Shown: positions 20,416 through 21,036 of the stretch, in pieces | Position numbering within the stretch: position 1 is the stretch's first letter | Layout of the letters: each line of letters starts with the position of its first letter | Source of the DNA: a virus | Length of the DNA: 21,036 bases | Direction: 5' to 3' (one strand) | IMG/VR virus record: IMGVR_UViG_3300044568_000623 | Location: 1-21,036 of that record | Made by a program: the position numbers and the translations under genes | Notes under the pieces: model-generated | The model's database searches: none | What the model was told of the DNA's origin: nothing | The model's input: only the letters and a program-made list of their open reading frames with translations

Positions 20416-20940
20416 ATGGCTGAGAAAATGCACTACGACGCTTCTGGTAGTACTTTTAAAGAAGCATTTAAAGACGCTCGTGAAGAAGGTAAAAAAACTT
20501 TCGAGTGGAACGGCAAGAAGTACTCTACTGAGATGGAGTCTCCTAAAGCTAGTATGGATTCCGGTGTTCCTAAAAAGGACAAATCCGATGAAAAAGTGGG
20601 CAAAGGCTATGAGGATGTTGGCAAGGAAGATAAACGTAGCAGAGGTGTTGCCGCTGGTCTTGGCGCTGCTGCTGTCGGTCTTGGGGGCGCGGCTCTTCTA
20701 TCTGGCATGAAGCGTTCTGAACAACAGCGTAAAGAGCGTGAACTGTCTAAAGGCAAAGAAGATCGCAGTATGAGGTCTCCTGTACGCAACATCAGTCCTG
20801 AAGAAGCTGCTTTTGAAAACGAAGGCGGTAGACATTATAAAAAAGGCGGTAAGGTTAAGAAGATGGCTGGTGGTGGTTCTGCTTCTTCTCGCGGTGACGG
20901 TATTGCTCAGCGTGGTAAGACAAAAGGCAGGATGTGCTAA
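20416..20940 (+). CDS. Modular virion-like protein with a hydrophobic Gly/Ala segment and the shared C-terminal module
   Basis: Protein of 174 aa. Residues 12-39 (STFKEAFKDAREEGKKTF, then EWNGKKYSTE) look like a phage module seen in several virion proteins. ASMDSGVPKKDKS (45-57) parallels ASQDSGFPKDTKS in the preceding protein. Residues 77-97 are Gly/Ala-rich and hydrophobic (GVAAGLGAAAVGLGGAALL), a possible membrane-inserting helix. The C-terminal 33 residues (142-174) carry KKGGKVKKMAGGGS and DGIAQRGKTKGRMC, again shared with the preceding protein. A protein that is both packaged and able to insert in membranes would suit ejection; this is inference. GAGGG precedes the ATG. Confidence 0.75.
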   Translation: MAEKMHYDASGSTFKEAFKDAREEGKKTFEWNGKKYSTEMESPKASMDSGVPKKDKSDEKVGKGYEDVGKEDKRSRGVAAGLGAAAVGLGGAALLSGMKRSEQQRKERELSKGKEDRSMRSPVRNISPEEAAFENEGGRHYKKGGKVKKMAGGGSASSRGDGIAQRGKTKGRMC

Positions 20941-21036
20941 TGCCAGCCGTTAGTAAAAAGCAAGAACGATTCATGCAAGCGGTGGCTAACAACCCTAAGT
21001 TTGCAAAAAAGGCGGGTGTTCCGCAAAGTGTGGGTA
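20940..21036 (+). CDS. DUF3008-like small protein, cut by window edge
   Basis: The ATG shares its A with the preceding TAA. The visible 32 codons read MPAVSKKQERFMQAVANN, then PKFAKKAGVPQSVG. The MPAxSKxQxRFM start is the signature of small basic proteins that I recall as DUF3008-like, of unknown function and common in phages. The 3' end is outside the window. Confidence 0.7.
   Translation, partial: MPAVSKKQERFMQAVANNPKFAKKAGVPQSVG

Overview
The window is part of the genome of a tailed double-stranded DNA bacteriophage (Caudoviricetes). The right half holds a contiguous virion-morphogenesis series: terminase small and large subunits, portal, a GroES-like co-chaperonin, scaffold, a head protein, a Mu gpT-like major capsid protein and several structural or accessory proteins. 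The genes are densely packed, often overlap by 1-20 bases, and carry bacterial Shine-Dalgarno (SD) sites (GGAG, AGGAGG). This fits a phage of a Gram-negative, possibly aquatic, host, but no gene here identifies the host. I see no integrase, tRNA, CRISPR array or insertion sequence.

Layout. Everything from 1 to about 9364 is coded on the minus strand and everything from about 9697 to the end on the plus strand, so transcription diverges from a roughly 330-base region (9365-9696). That region has a leftward promoter (TTGACA-17-TACATT), a rightward promoter (TTTACA-16-TATATT) and a strong G-quadruplex motif between them.

Left arm, read leftward from 9364. First come small genes (two-helix membrane protein, 74, 60, 74, 211 and 56 aa) separated by hairpins and rho-independent terminators. 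A roughly 700-base non-coding region (6702-7396) follows, with an AT-rich core and about eleven copies of an octamer CCRGAACA/TGTTCYGG; it looks like a replication origin or multi-operator control region. Promoter B then serves an operon of small unknown genes (6627 down to about 3990), several of them too short to be found by a length cut-off, including two overlapping membrane miniproteins. Promoter A, a near copy of promoter B, serves a cassette of DUF3150-like protein, MoxR-type AAA+ ATPase, metallopeptidase/VWA (DUF2201-type) protein and one unknown gene cut by the window edge. This cassette is the best candidate for an incompletely described functional system.

Right arm. The genes TerS, TerL, 76 aa, portal, 62 aa, GroES-like, scaffold, 148 aa, head protein and major capsid protein end at a strong terminator (18241-18267). 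A second block follows with a Thr-rich structural protein, a 93-aa beta protein, a DUF6321-like basic protein, a membrane-anchored coiled-coil protein, and two low-complexity proteins sharing a C-terminal Gly/Lys/Arg module of about 33 residues. The last gene runs off the right edge. The packaging proteins, portal, scaffold and capsid would build and fill the head. The co-chaperonin probably adapts the host GroEL to fold a head protein.

Family names are from memory of protein families; no search was run. Starts were chosen by SD spacing, so several proteins begin later than the longest possible reading frame.
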